Positions 24,838-36,294 of a stretch of DNA of 64,000 nucleotides are shown here, piece by piece. The position numbers and the translations under genes were made by a program. The stretch's first letter is position 1. The number at the start of each line of letters is the position of its first letter. The DNA comes from Larix kaempferi (taxonomy: Eukaryota; Streptophyta; Pinopsida; Pinales; Pinaceae): contig BSBM01000047.1 of the NCBI GenBank assembly GCA_027924585.1, positions 27,337,001 to 27,401,000 on the forward strand, read 5' to 3'. The notes beneath the pieces were generated by a model. That model worked only from the letters and a program-made list of their open reading frames with translations, did no database searches and was not told the DNA's origin.

Positions 24838-25435
24838 GATACAGTGGAAGGATTGAATTTCGAGAAACAACAGGTCTTGAATGGTACAGTATTCAACGAC
24901 CAAGAAAGTGAACTCACCTGCAATATCTCAGGTTCCTGAAACAGGCCAAGGGAAGAGGAAATATTATTAACACAACAACAGAGACATAAGATTTCACAAC
25001 ATCTCACGTTAATGAATATGAACAACATGAATATGAATATGGGCATGAACATGAGCATGCTAGAGTTTCAGCAGAAACATAAGATTTCACAACATCTCAC
25101 GTTAATGATAATGAACAACATGAATATGAATATGGGCATGAACATGAGCATGCTAGAGTTTCAGCAGAAGAACAACAATATAAACATGACAACAACAACG
25201 ACCTTTTCTGTATCATTGCCCCCAACAACCTATGGGTTTGGTTTCCACAGGTCTCCAGCTCGCATATGATGATAGTAGTAAATTGAATCCAACATCCACT
25301 TCCACAAGCGCCCAGAATGCAAATGGAAATGCCTCGGTCTCTTCTTCTTCCACTCTGTTATCTCTCTTGGGCGATGATTTGATCATCCAGATGCAGCAGC
25401 AACTCGATGAGATTTTTAATTTAATAAAAATCTAA
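24838..25435 (+). pseudogene. BOI/SBP-type RING E3 ligase, 5' fragment
   Basis: Broken 5' part of a gene of the BOI-related (S-ribonuclease-binding-protein-like) RING E3 family, regulators of stress and cell-death signalling in plants. What I see: ESELTCNISGS, a stop, then NRPREEE, matching the family's LTCN and S-RKR-RE motif with CGA turned to TGA at about 24940. A Met/Asn-rich stretch follows, then in another frame STGLQLAYDD, and finally SLLGDDLIIQMQQQLDEI, the start of the family's coiled coil. A frameshift lies near 25240 and a stop follows at 25435. The rest of the coiled coil and the C-terminal RING are missing. A 98-bp internal duplication lengthens the Met/Asn stretch. The assignment rests on motif order recalled from the family. 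Confidence 0.62.
24975..25170 (+). repeat. ~98-bp tandem duplication inside the E3 fragment
   Basis: The segment from ACATAAGATTTCACAACATC to GCTAGAGTTTCAGCAG is present twice in tandem and in frame, duplicating the MNMNNMNMNMGMNMSMLEF peptide. Because the gene is already broken, it need not have been selected. Confidence 0.88.
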
Positions 25436-26066
25436 AATATTAAAAACAAAATTATATGGTTCTAAAATATTAAAAACAAAATTATATAGTTGCCCAATTC
25501 ATTTAAATAATGTAAGATGTCGTATAAGCAATTTTGCCCTAATGTACTCACCGAAACCATATAACCAAACATCTAAGAGGCCTTCTAGTAAATATGCTTA
25601 CATATGCCCAAAACTGCTTTTACAACACAATACCGTGGATGGAGTTTTCTAAAATTTAATTACAATGATTTCGTTTGCATTGATTGTAGGTTTCTACGAC
25701 TTCCTCTGTTTACCATTTCACCTTCTTTGTTTCCAAATTACAAAAAAAAATAACTACACGTGAAATGGACAAACAATTTTGATTATAAGAACGTTTATCC
25801 GGTGAATGCCACATGAAACTAAAATCATTTTGTTGATAACAGTCAAGTTTTCAAATTGATCCAAAATGTGGAGTTGGATTGATTATAATAAGCTGCTACC
25901 CTACCATATAATTTACATCTTTCTGATTTCTTCATCATTAGTAGGACTTAGATTTATTTTGTTTTCAAGGAAAAAAATTCTTGTAAATTTTCCACCCCTT
26001 CATTCATTGCGGTTCACTAGAAATGCATAATTTTTATATTTTATGTTTTAATCCTTTCTCCCTATA
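25436..26066. other. Spacer between two gene fragments
   Basis: AT-rich, without a recognisable exon. It begins with a ~31-bp duplicated segment (TCTAAAATATTAAAAACAAA) at about 25431-25490. It separates the plus-strand E3 fragment from the minus-strand BELL fragment. Confidence 0.5.
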
Positions 26067-27297
26067 TTAGAGACTTTGCAAGTCAACTTCAATGCTCATG
26101 TTTGGGGACAGAAGAGACGTACACTCTTGAGTTCCATTCCTAGGTTTCTTTAGTTTCCCTTGTTTAACACCCTCATTTTCAGTTTCATTGAAAATTTGGC
26201 TACCTGATGTTTCTCCTGATGTTTCTCCCATGACAAATGATTGATTTATGACATTTATCAAGTTAGAAGCATTTTCAGATTTGGGAGCACCAGTAGGTTT
26301 TTCATCAGCACCTCCATCCTGTGGAATATTGTCAAGTTTTGTGGTTTTTCCACTTTGCTTCTCATGTCCAGTCTCATTATTCCCTGCATCTCCTTTCTTT
26401 GACAACACATCTTCTTTTTTCTCCCCGCTCTCCTTACCTGTCTTTTCATTTGATCCATGCTCTACTTCTGCCTCCTTTGTTTACTCCATATACATCTCTT
26501 CTACCATAGGCTTCCATAGGCGTACACGTGCATTTATAAACCAATTTGAGACTTGAATCAATAAGAAATATATGATTATGGATCCTGTTAATGTAGGAAT
26601 AATTGAAACTATAAATTTCCTATATATTATTCAGTGAGTATTGACATGAAGAAATAAAGATATTCAATCCCATAATACATGGTTTCTGGTAAGCCCAGTC
26701 TGTCTTGCTAGCATATGTTTGTACGGATACCTAAAATTCCAACACAATATTAAGTTAGATACCAACCAACAATGCACTAAGAACTAGATTATTAATTACG
26801 ACAACTCCAATAAGTAGGCAGAACTGAAGAACACGATCATAACAAATTAAATTGAGTATCCCCTATATTAAATAACATATACAGGGGAATTACAGTCCAC
26901 ACTCTGAGTTGACTACTCACGGATGAAGGAAATGTTCAAATAACCAAGCCCGTAAGACAGAGACAGATCGCTCTGGAAGCCCTCTCTGTGGCCTCCAAGC
27001 ATGTTGATGAATCATGCCTAGTTGTTGGAGAGCTCGTTGTTGTCGCAATTGTTGATCCACAAAACGGAGACGAGATGTTTCACCTTTTCCACTCACTGTT
27101 GAATCTTCCTCACCCAAACTTTTGCTGGTCATCCGAATTTGTCCACTGATTGCATCTCTCAAACATCGGAAGTGCCTCGATATTGTTTGCAAAGCAAGAG
27201 AAGTGCATGTCTTGGTAGCTCCATACCCAGCGGCTGCTTCAAGTGATGAAACTACAATCTGCATCTGATGGTAGTACTGTCTGTATCTTTGATCAAC
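26067..27297 (-). pseudogene. BEL1-like (BELL) TALE homeodomain gene, 3' exons, broken
   Basis: BELL proteins are TALE homeodomain transcription factors that pair with KNOX proteins in the nucleus. Exon 27297-26921 encodes the second half of the POX/BELL domain ([54 protein letters not shown]). Exon 26730-26679 is the usual short exon (KHMLARQTGLTR), with a 9-bp deletion removing three residues after YP. Exon 4 from about 26555 has [18 protein letters not shown] and an acidic tail to 26067. Breaks: the acceptor before exon 4 reads CAAG where CAGG is expected, so the nearest AG shifts the frame to an early stop, and TAA follows MYME at about 26486. Donors GTGAGT and GTATTA survive. The first exon with the SKY box is not found upstream to 31 kb. 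Retained introns show it is not a processed copy. Confidence 0.88.
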
Positions 27298-28243
27298 CTG
27301 GTTTGTCAATCAAGCAAAAACAAGCAGAAAAAGGAGCAGACATTACTATATATACACTGTAATACTTTATAACTTTAAATACAAAGAAGTTATGAATCCT
27401 GATAACCCTAACTTTTATTGATCCAATGGACTAAAAATAAAAGACGAGTTTTGTTTTGACGTCATCAAGATACTTTGAGCAGTTCACAGGGCCATAAAAC
27501 TGGACACACGGGAGATGCTATTTTTTAAAAGCCTGTGTAGGCTTTTGTTCCATTAGGAGCTTAATATTGCAACTACTACTAAATAAACACAATACATGAA
27601 TGGCTTTTTTTAAGGCTTCACAGCCATAATACCCCAGATGATCAAATTTTTACAGATTAATATCACTGCAATGACATATGATAACAAAATTCAGCTTAAG
27701 TTAATAAAATTTATAAGCTATAAAAACATGGTAATATGCAAAATAATCCATCTAATAGTACCTTACAAATACTAATGTTGGAAACTAGAAGCTTCAAGAC
27801 TATGCTTACAAGTTGCAGAATAGTGCATTATGGAGTACAATCAACTTTATCTCATAAGCTTTCCCATATAGATATCAACACTACTGAGAACTCCAAAGAA
27901 TACAAAGATTTTGTTCCTTCCTCCCTGAGGAGCAACAGAAAATTCTACTCCTGAAAGAAATAGATACCATGCAAGCTTGTCCATCTTGCATATTGGAAAC
28001 CATTAAATCATACTAGAATAGAAGTATGATGCAACAATGGTTTCAAATTAGACTAAAGAAAGAATAGTTTCCAAAACAGTTCAGGATAAAAGCATGGCTT
28101 CCCAAGAATTGCAATAAAATGGAATAGACAAAACATCACATTTCTTGAGCTAAATCACAAAAATGAAATTAAAATATAGTTGAAATTGAGGACAAAATTA
28201 GTGAAATTTTGAACACTACAATTATGCAAATAAAGGAAACTAA
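27298..28243. other. No exon found upstream of the BELL fragment
   Basis: This would be intron 1 of the BELL gene if the gene were complete. I searched for the SKY-box coding sequence on the minus strand and did not see it. Sequence is AT-rich with no other feature. Confidence 0.5.
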
Positions 28244-28450
28244 ATTATATTATAAATATTATTATAAATATGTACATAATAATATTATTATATGTATGAG
28301 ATATATTATAAATATTATTTAAATATTATTATATAAATATATATATAAATATTACCTTATTATAAATATTATTTAAATATTATTATATAAATATATATAA
28401 AAATATTACCTCATACATTCATTAATATTATTTAAATATGTATGAGATAT
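28244..28450 (+). repeat. AT-only palindromic tandem array
   Basis: ATTATAAATATTATTTAAAT and TATATAAATATATATA words recur two to three times with a period of about 60-70 bp, ending with two copies of ATTACCTCATAC or ATTACCTTATT. Strongly self-complementary. Confidence 0.8.
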
Positions 28451-29639
28451 ACACTAATATAATCCCTTATTAACTTTACAAATATTTTCAAACTTCTAAA
28501 ATATGCTCAAAATATCCTATTTCTAGTCAAATTTCTTTGTCTTACTCGTTAAAAGTCTTGAAGTCCCAAATTTGGAGTCTCATTTAACAAGGTGCAATTG
28601 TTGGTTTGTAAGCACTCTAAAATCGAGTTCCACGGTACCATTACACATAGTTTGTTGTTTTCTCACTTTTGTTTTGAGATTTTATTTAGAAGCGGTAAAT
28701 CAAATTTAGAAGAAATATGACACTACTAATGAAGACATACCATCAAAAAATTCAATGAATTTTATTTCAAACTATGTGGATTTTATTTTCAACTAACTTT
28801 CCTGTAAAAAAATTAGTGAATTTTGTTTCCAATTAACTTTCCATCTAAAGTTTTGAAATAGTATATCACATTGCCTTGCAAGCTTGAAATATTATTTAGA
28901 TATTTCAATAATATAATTAATTGAAATATTATTGCCTTGCAAGCTTGAAATGATTTGGAAAAAGGCCTCGATGAAGCTAGTTGATGAATCAACTTCTTGA
29001 TAGTGAAAATTTTGCATACAAACTTTGTGTAGGACATTTCTTTCACCATAAAAGATATTAATCCGTGCTTTATGTGTTTTGTAAAAGATATTAATCCGTG
29101 CTTTATGTGTTTTGTAGGCCAAATAATTGAATATTCTATAATATTATAATAATTAATTGTTGTTGTATGATAATGTAAATACAACTAGAATTGATAATCA
29201 CCATCTTTTGTTGTTGGTTTCACTCATATGCGTGCCTAGAACATCCTTAAAACTACACAAATTTACTCCAACTCTATTTAGACCTAAGAGAAAGACCCCT
29301 TGTGCTTGGTGAATTGGGTCCTAGGAAATATATAAAATTAAATGAGTGTGGATTTGACAACCAATACCTTTTCAAATCCCTCATAGGTCAAGTCGTTATT
29401 ATGCTTTTAAATTTAATCTAAAACGCAAAAGCACATGGCAATGCCAATGTCGGGGACATTGCCCAAAGTGGATGAGAGGCCCTTTTTACACCCCGAAGTT
29501 GATGAGATGTGTCACGTCTGTCACATGTTGGCTCCAAATTTAAATTGCTAGATTGTAAAATACATTTATATAAATATACATTGAATTTCAATTTCAATTT
29601 CCATTCACCCGTCCTCAATTTTAAATAATTGTTTTCATA
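28451..29639. other. No gene seen
   Basis: AT-rich. A 33-bp tandem duplication (AAAAGATATTAATCCGTGCT onward) sits at 29050-29115, and a 30-bp segment with GCCTTGCAAGCTTGAAAT is repeated near 28872 and 28932. No coding features recognised. Confidence 0.55.
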
Positions 29640-30270
29640 ACTAGTTACAAGAATAACTCTTTTACTTCATAATCAACTAATCAACCCATTTTTTGCATAT
29701 TTGTAGGGTTTATGTGTGATTGTTTAGGATCCCAATTGGAATAGTTGGCACGTGGATGAATATATTGGATTATGTATTGTTAAGTTGATAATAGAACAAT
29801 AAGTAAGATATTAGTTTTGTCATAAGTCCAAATTAACCAATAATTGGGTGAATTGAAATCATTTTACTTCACAATTAATTAATTAATGCAACTTTTGTGT
29901 ATTTGTAGGATTTATATGATATAATTTACAGCATGAAATGGTTGGCACTTGGACGATTATATTTGGGTAAATAACTATTTTAATTCATAACCAATGAATG
30001 AATGCATGTTTTTGCCTATTTGTAGGATTGGTGTGTTATACTTTAGAACAAGTAATAGTTGGCACTTCGACCATTAAATTTGGGTAAATAACTATTTTAC
30101 TTCATAATTAATTAATTAATGAAATTTTTGCTTATTTGTAGTAGTTGTGTGTTAGCCACTTTACAACATGATTCCAAATTGGAATAGTGTGTGGTTATAT
30201 ATTAGTTTTGGGTGAATATATATTTTACTTCATAATTAATTAATTAATTAATGCAAATTGGAATAATTCT
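29640..30270 (+). repeat. ~115-bp degenerate tandem repeat, about five copies
   Basis: Units carry ATTTTACTTCATAATTAATT, GCATATTTGTAGGATTTATG-like and AATAGTTGGCACTTGGA-like words, seen starting near 29655, 29855, 29970, 30080 and 30210. The copies are strongly diverged, so the array is old. Confidence 0.7.
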
Positions 30271-30374
30271 TGCTTGAATGATTATAACCTAAAATATATT
30301 AGATTAAAAGTATTTTTAAGTTGATAATATAATAATGAGTTAAATATTAGTTTTGTAATAATTGCATATTAATA

Positions 30375-30505
30375 AACCAGCATAGATCCATCTTAACGCT
30401 CTATCAATCACCAAAACCATGGATCAAATACCTTGAGGTGCAAACCTCATTTTAGAGTCCTAAAATTCCTGAAGAGATTTGATCCCTATCGGCCCTTGAG
30501 CCAGA
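30375..30505. repeat. Small palindromic element, copy 3 (diverged)
   Basis: Begins CAGCATAGATCCATCTTAA, then CTATCAATCACC and CCTTGAGGTG, and ends with AGAGATTTGATCCCTATCGG. It shares the word order of the elements at 15354 and 21459 but the arms pair poorly. Confidence 0.5.
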
Positions 30506-30783
30506 GTTACATATTTTTAATTTAACTATTTATACTTTTGTAAGTGTCTTATTTTTTTCATAATAAAAAATATATACTTGGTATTCAAAGAGAATCAAAT
30601 GTCTTGGTTTAATGGATGTTCTAACTCAATTCTTTTTTTTTGTTTTCCCATATCTTTTAAGTGTTTTTTTCTAATGTTTTTAAGTGTGATTGGATGTTTC
30701 ACAAGGATGGATATATGAATTATTTGTATGTTGTATTTATATAATAAAAGATGTAAATTTTATTATAAAATGGAAATTATCTT

Positions 30784-30873
30784 TCTTAAACTCGGATCTA
30801 TCAAGAACCGAGAGGGATCAGGATCCTATTTTTTGAGGTGTAATTTCTTGATAGATCGCGTTTAAGATTGATC
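30784..30873. repeat. Small palindromic element, copy 4
   Basis: Left arm TTCTTAAACTCGGATCTATC (30784 onward) pairs with right arm TTCTTGATAGATCGCGTTTA (30845 onward). Between them lie CCGAGAGGGATC and TTTTGAGGTGTAATT, as in the other copies. Confidence 0.65.
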
Positions 30874-31109
30874 TATGCTTTTTATTTTTTTATTTTATAA
30901 GCCAACATGGAGTTTTTTAATAACTTTTTATTTGATTTTAATTTTTATTTTATGAGTCTAAATTTTATTTGATTTTTTTATGAGCTGACGTGAATTTTTT
31001 TATTTTTTTTTTTATTTTTGGGATGTAGAGCACCTCGCTACTCTCGGTGTAATTAAAAATAATAAATATTTTAAAATAAATTATTAACAAGGTGGAGAAC
31101 CAGATTAAC

Positions 31110-33050
31110 CATTAGTGCTTTAAATGGTTTTCATTAGGTGGCAAAGTTATTTGATGTCATTGGAAAAAATATCAATTTCCATTATTGATCGTTTAAGAAG
31201 TAAAATCATGCATTTTCTATGGTATGGATCAATCAACAAAGATAAGATACATTTGGTCTCTTGGGAAAATATATCTCTTCCAGAAAAAATTGAGTGGTTG
31301 GGGCATCAAAGACCTTCTATGATTTAATGCTACTCTTAGTCTTAAAAGCTTGTGGAAAGGACTATTTGGGAAAGGTCTATGGTGTGAAATTCTAAAATGA
31401 AAATATCTAAAGAATATAATAGTTGAGGAATGGATCAGAGAACACGTGAGATATGCAAATATTGGTTCAATTTTCCAGAGAAGTTTTATATAGCATTATG
31501 CATGTTTGGTGAGATGGCTATTGTGGAAAATTGCCAATGGAAATTATGTTCGGATTGGAACAGACCCTTATATAGGGGGGAGAAAAGAATTATAAGCTCC
31601 CTGCTTCATTAATTAATCATCTTACTGAGAATGGTTATAATTTCCTGGCACATGTCAAAAACCATGTATCTTGGGAAGTTGGTCCTTCACAGTGGTTGTC
31701 TTTAAGTGATTTGGGTCTTTTTGTAGAATGGGAAAATGAATGGAACACTTATGTAAAGGAACTTAGACATGCAGGTATTGACCTGGAAGAGGCTGCGGAT
31801 TCCATTGTTTGGAATTTGAACAATATTGGAGAAGTTATTGCTAATGCCTTGTATGAAGCTATTTCTATTTCATCTTTTGTCTCTAGAGATAATTGGTGGT
31901 ATAGAAAAATATGGAAATGGAAACTTCCTCTCAAATTGAAGTGTTTCCTTTGGTTTTTCCTAGAAAATAAAATACTAACTTGGGATAATTTATTAAAATG
32001 AGGATGGAAAGTGTTTCCTTCATTATATAGCTACTCAAATAATATGGAGGAACATCATCAAGGAATTTAATATTAAAGAGTCACGGGGTACTCTTTCATT
32101 GGCACAAAACTGGGAATGTTGGATGAATAAATGTAGAAATATAAGGAACTTCTAGGTTTTATATGTTGGGGGATGTGGAGATATACAAATGATGCAATTT
32201 TCAACAACAAAAACAAAAACATATTGTTGTCATTTGCAATTAAATTATTGGTTTTTTCTTGGAACAGTTTAGAGAAGATAAGACAAAAAACAGAGACTTA
32301 TTGTTGACCCTGTAATTTCAGAGTTTAATGATGTGGGCTACTTTGGTGGGACTGAACAGTCATGCCACTATGGTGGAGGTATGGTCATAAAACTTAATGA
32401 TGATCATATTTTCTCAATTTGGATGGGTTGGGGCATGGGGACCAACACTAGGGAAAAACAATTGGCATTATGGGACTTATTGAAATTTGCTACTAATGTT
32501 GGTATTTTATCATTTTAGGTGATGGGAGACTTGAAGGTGATCATTGATTGGGATTCGAGAAGAACTGATTTGCATGTGATTTCTCTTGATCATTGGAGTC
32601 AGAGAATCAAGGACATGTTTCCTGCATTTAACAACCTATCCTTTCAGCACATATTTAGAGAATTGAACTCGGAGGCTGGAACACTATCAATGAAAGATAT
32701 TGGCCTAGAGGAAGGCTTCTTACACTTTGAAGAACTGCTAGAAAATGTGGTTTCCTCAAGTGGATATGTCCCATTTTTTGAAGTTGATAGTTCTTTAGTA
32801 CAATATGTTGGTCAAGGATAACTTTCAGTTTGTTTTAGGTTATTTTTTATTTTTATAAAACAATAATAAGGTTTTCTTGTTGGTATGTATCTATTGGTCA
32901 GTCTTGAGACAGTGTAGTAACAGTTGTAAGTTGTTTTTGTTCGTTTTGCTTCAACTCAATGAAATGAAACACATTAAGGTTGAAGTATGTTTTGATGTAA
33001 AGAGAAACGCTCTCTTTCATTCCTAATGAATATCAAGAAGCAGGTTTTTT
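31110..33050 (+). mobile_element. LINE 1 relic, 5' truncated
   Basis: Only the 3' third of ORF2 remains. After the reverse transcriptase come FLWYGSINKDKIHLVSWENI (post-RT region, 31190-31290), then WYRKIWKWKLPLKLKCFLWF (31890-31960), the zf-RVT block common to plant LINEs. An RNase H domain follows at 32330-32730 (GGGMVIKLNDDHIFSIWMGW, then VMGDLKVIIDW after a stop at 32516). Several frameshifts and stops separate these pieces. The 3' UTR ends near 33050 without a clear poly(A) tail. It is a dead copy of a non-LTR retrotransposon that would have copied its own RNA in the nucleus. Confidence 0.82.
32333..32821 (+). pseudogene. LINE RNase H domain remnant
   Basis: Frame-preserved remnant with one stop at 32516. 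GYFGGTEQS stands where plant LINE RNase H normally has DGA, so the first catalytic Asp is lost. REKQLALW takes the position of the catalytic Glu and VMGDLKVIIDW that of the second Asp. The tail ELNSEAGTLSMKDIG fits the usual C-terminal motif. Assignment is from motif order; activity is not expected. Confidence 0.75.
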
Positions 33051-33217
33051 TTCTTGTGTTGAAAAACAAAAAAGATAAGATTTGGTTTTATTTTAGTAAT
33101 GTTGAAAGTGATATTTTGATTTTTTAGATTAAGGTTAACTTAAAATAAGATAAAATGTTTTGTTTTTAATTTTTTTATTATAAGTTATAAAATGTTTTTG
33201 GATTTACTTCATCCTTC

Positions 33218-33393
33218 TTCAACTCTAAACTTCAAGACCATATAAGATAACAAAAGTGACGATACTCTCAAAGAGTTTGGTCGTGTCCCAAAGACAAAGG
33301 TCTCTCCAACTCCAAACTTCACAACTATATAAGATAACAAAAGTGACAATACTTTCAAATTTTCTTTTCATCCCAAAACCAAAAGTTCATTAA
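33218..33393 (+). repeat. ~100-bp duplicated segment
   Basis: CTTC(A)AACTCTAAACTTCA through TATAAGATAACAAAAGTGAC and CCCAAAGACAAAGGTC occurs twice with substitutions, between the two LINE relics. Confidence 0.7.
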
Positions 33394-33605
33394 TTTACAA
33401 TTGTTTTTTAAGTATATAATTGTTAACAATGATACCCATATTACAGCAAAAATATTTAAAAATATTTATTTGTTTGTTAATATCATAGGAACTCGAAATT
33501 TATTTTCGATGGATTTAAGGGGGGCTCTATGGTTTCTCGGATGAAGGTTCACGGGTAGTCGTACTATAGTCAACATGCGGCTTGAGTTTTTTTTAAGGGT
33601 CTCTT

Positions 33606-34900
33606 AAAATGGTAGAGGAGGAGGAATTAATTGATTAATCCTTGGATCCACTTGATGAGGTTGACATTTGGGATGTGTCACTTGGAAGATAGGATACTAA
33701 GGCAAAGGCAAGGGTTATTCTAGGGTTTATATCCTCTAGTGAAAACTTTACCATAAGATCGATGTTTCCATTCTACAAGGATAATTGTTGAGAGCGATGA
33801 GGTATCGATAGGAATAGAAGTGGAAATCATCTTCAAATCATAGGTCCAGGATTGGATAGCGGCTAGATTTGCATATTCCCAACCCTATGAGAGGTGGTCT
33901 GGTGACCTAGGTTTGGTACCGTTTCAGATGGATGTTGAGATACATAGCACCCATGAGACCCTAGTAGCGGGTAGTGTAGGCCTCAAATACTTACAAATAT
34001 TGAATGGTCTTCCAGGATTCGGTCCGCAGCGTTCAATTCCCCTGATAGATATTCCTCTAGAATCAAATGGGTTTCTATCCATCTCTGGAGGATCTTTGGA
34101 GAATGTAGTTCAGCTTTCTAGTTGTGTCTCTTCTTCGAAGGTTTTTCATACACTAGAGGTGGTGATAGACAGGGGTCATGACCCTATGGGGGTTGAGAGT
34201 GGTGGATCATTCAAGGAGCAGGAGCAGTTGGTTTTATATCTAAGGGATGGGGATTGCAGGGTTCAAAAGAAGCAAAGGTAATCTCGAAAACAAAAAACTT
34301 ATAGTTGGCGAAGATATACAAATCCACAATGTTGTTAAAATGGCGAAAAAGGATATCAATGGACAAGTTCGTGAGCGCATCTTTAGTGTCAAAATGCTTA
34401 CAAAGTGGACTAATACCCATTCGGGACAACAATTTGGATACATGTCGAAGTTGCTTGGATTGGAAAAAGGTTGGTTCACCTTTATTCTTCGTAAGGCAGA
34501 GGATGCGCAGTGGGTTTTACAAAAGAATTGGTGTATTGGTGCAGCTCCAATGGCCCTGAAGCTTTGGTCCCCTCTCTTTGATGCCCGAATTGAATGACTT
34601 GGCATTTCCCGATTATGGGTATGTCTTATGGGACTGTCATTAGACTATTGGTCGATGGATATGTTCAGAAGTATCGGGAACATGTTTGGTGAATTCCTTG
34701 AGGTCAATATGTCTTTCAAAGAGAATGGAAAAATGTTGATAGCCAGGATCCTGGTTAAAATTGACACGAGGGAACTTGGGAAGGCTACAGGAGGATTTAG
34801 AAATTAAGAGGGGATTGTTTACCCTCATCCAGAAGTTATATTACAAATGGATTCCCTTCCGTTCCATCCAGTTCCATCAATATGGGCACCTTGTGGAAGC
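33606..34900 (+). pseudogene. LINE 2 ORF1 remnant (DUF4283-like)
   Basis: The first ATG at 33606 reads MVEEEELID and then a stop. The best-preserved part is 34247-34597 (WCIGAAPMALKLWSPLFDAR), followed in the same strand by LDYWSMDMFRSIGNMFGEFL and ARILVKIDTREL, which is the DUF4283 pattern of LINE nucleic-acid-binding ORF1 proteins. The zinc knuckle is degraded: around 34845-34915 the reading IPFRSIQFHQYGHLVEA keeps the His and Gly but has lost Cys residues. Confidence 0.7.
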
Positions 34901-35614
34901 CTTCCATCTCCCGTTTCGGCCGAGATAAGATAGGGTCGGTCATGAATCAAATAAGAGATCAAAATATTCAAGGCCTATAGGGCTGGAGGGGCCTACCAAA
35001 AAAAGCAGCAGCTTCAAAATGGACTTCATAGGAGAGGATTTTTTTGGGTGCAGCGAGGGACATCAGATCTAGGATATTGGCTCTCAAGGATTGGTTCCAT
35101 TCTGAGTGTAAGGTATCAAGGGGCTTCTATTGAAGGGGTCTATCAAAAGTATGAACATGAAATTGCAACTGAGGACACTCTTGTTCCTTCTCTTTCAAGT
35201 ACAAAATAATTTTCATCATAGTATTTTTCTTATTGTGGTCCATAACAAGTCAATATTAGTACACAACATTTCCCACCTTCTATTTTGTAATCATTGGCTT
35301 CACTCACTTTGAGCCCACCCATCTACAGCGCTTCTTGATCGATTATTTGGGAGGACTATATGTTATCTCAACCATTGACCAATTCAAATCATGAATCCAC
35401 AGAGGACATTGAGGAGGCCCTTAATCGTTACAACTTAAACCTATGCCTTCACAATATGAGAGTCAGCCTATTGGAGGGGGGTTGGGACAAAATCTGAAGA
35501 ATCCTGGAGGAGACAAGGTTCAAGAAATGAAATTGAACATATCCAAAGCACAGGACAAAATTCCATTGTTGGCGCACTTAGAGCAGCAAGAACCCGCAAG
35601 GGGGTTTCCAAATG

Positions 35615-36180
35615 AAGGTCCTTTCTTTCAATTGTAAGGGTTTGGTGAACTCGTCCAAAAAATTGTTATTAAGGAAACTGGTTCTATCCAATTCTCCATA
35701 TATAGTTTTTCTTCGGGAAACGTTGGGTGAAGGGGAATAAGTTGAATTCCTTCTCAAAATTATTTTTAAGGACTGGAATTTTATTGCTTCTAATGTTAGA
35801 GGGAACTCTGGTGGGCTTGCAATTGGGTGGAACCCATCATTCATTAAGGTGACTGACGGTTGGGGTTTTGAAGCAAGTTTGGCTATTGAAGTTATGGTTG
35901 AAGCCCATGGGATGAACAAAAAGGTCCTTAATATTTTTGGTCCTTATGGAGATCAAAAGGTTTTTTTGGACGAGTTGACAAACAAATGTTTTCCCATGTA
36001 TCCCAATCTCATTATAGGGGGTGATCTAAACTTTACTCTAGGGCCTTTAAGGTATGGGGTCCAAGGCCTCTCTGGACCCCCTGGAAAGCTATTTTACCCA
36101 CTTGTTGGAATCTAATGACCTACTAGACATCCATCCAATCAATCTAAAGCATAGTTGGACGAATATGAGAGGGCAAGGGA
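35615..36180 (+). pseudogene. LINE 2 endonuclease remnant
   Basis: Apurinic-type endonuclease domain that would nick the target DNA. SFNCKGLVNSSKKLLLRKL opens the domain near 35620; GGLAIGWN, NIFGPYGDQKVF and IIGGDLNFTL follow by 36040. Stops and a frameshift after PPGKLFY end the frame, and the SDH-type C-terminal motif is not visible. Confidence 0.75.
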
Positions 36181-36294
36181 CGGAATAGCAAAAATATAAG
36201 ACAGATTTATGTTGAACTCCTAGTTGGTGGATAGGTTGGTAAGTGTGCGGCAGTGGGTTCGTAGTAAGGGGATTCATATTACAGTCCCATATTC

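Noticed and set aside
26248-26556. Plus-strand frame over the BELL C-terminal exon
   Set aside because: It is the antisense shadow of the BELL exon, whose minus-strand reading has the homeodomain motif.
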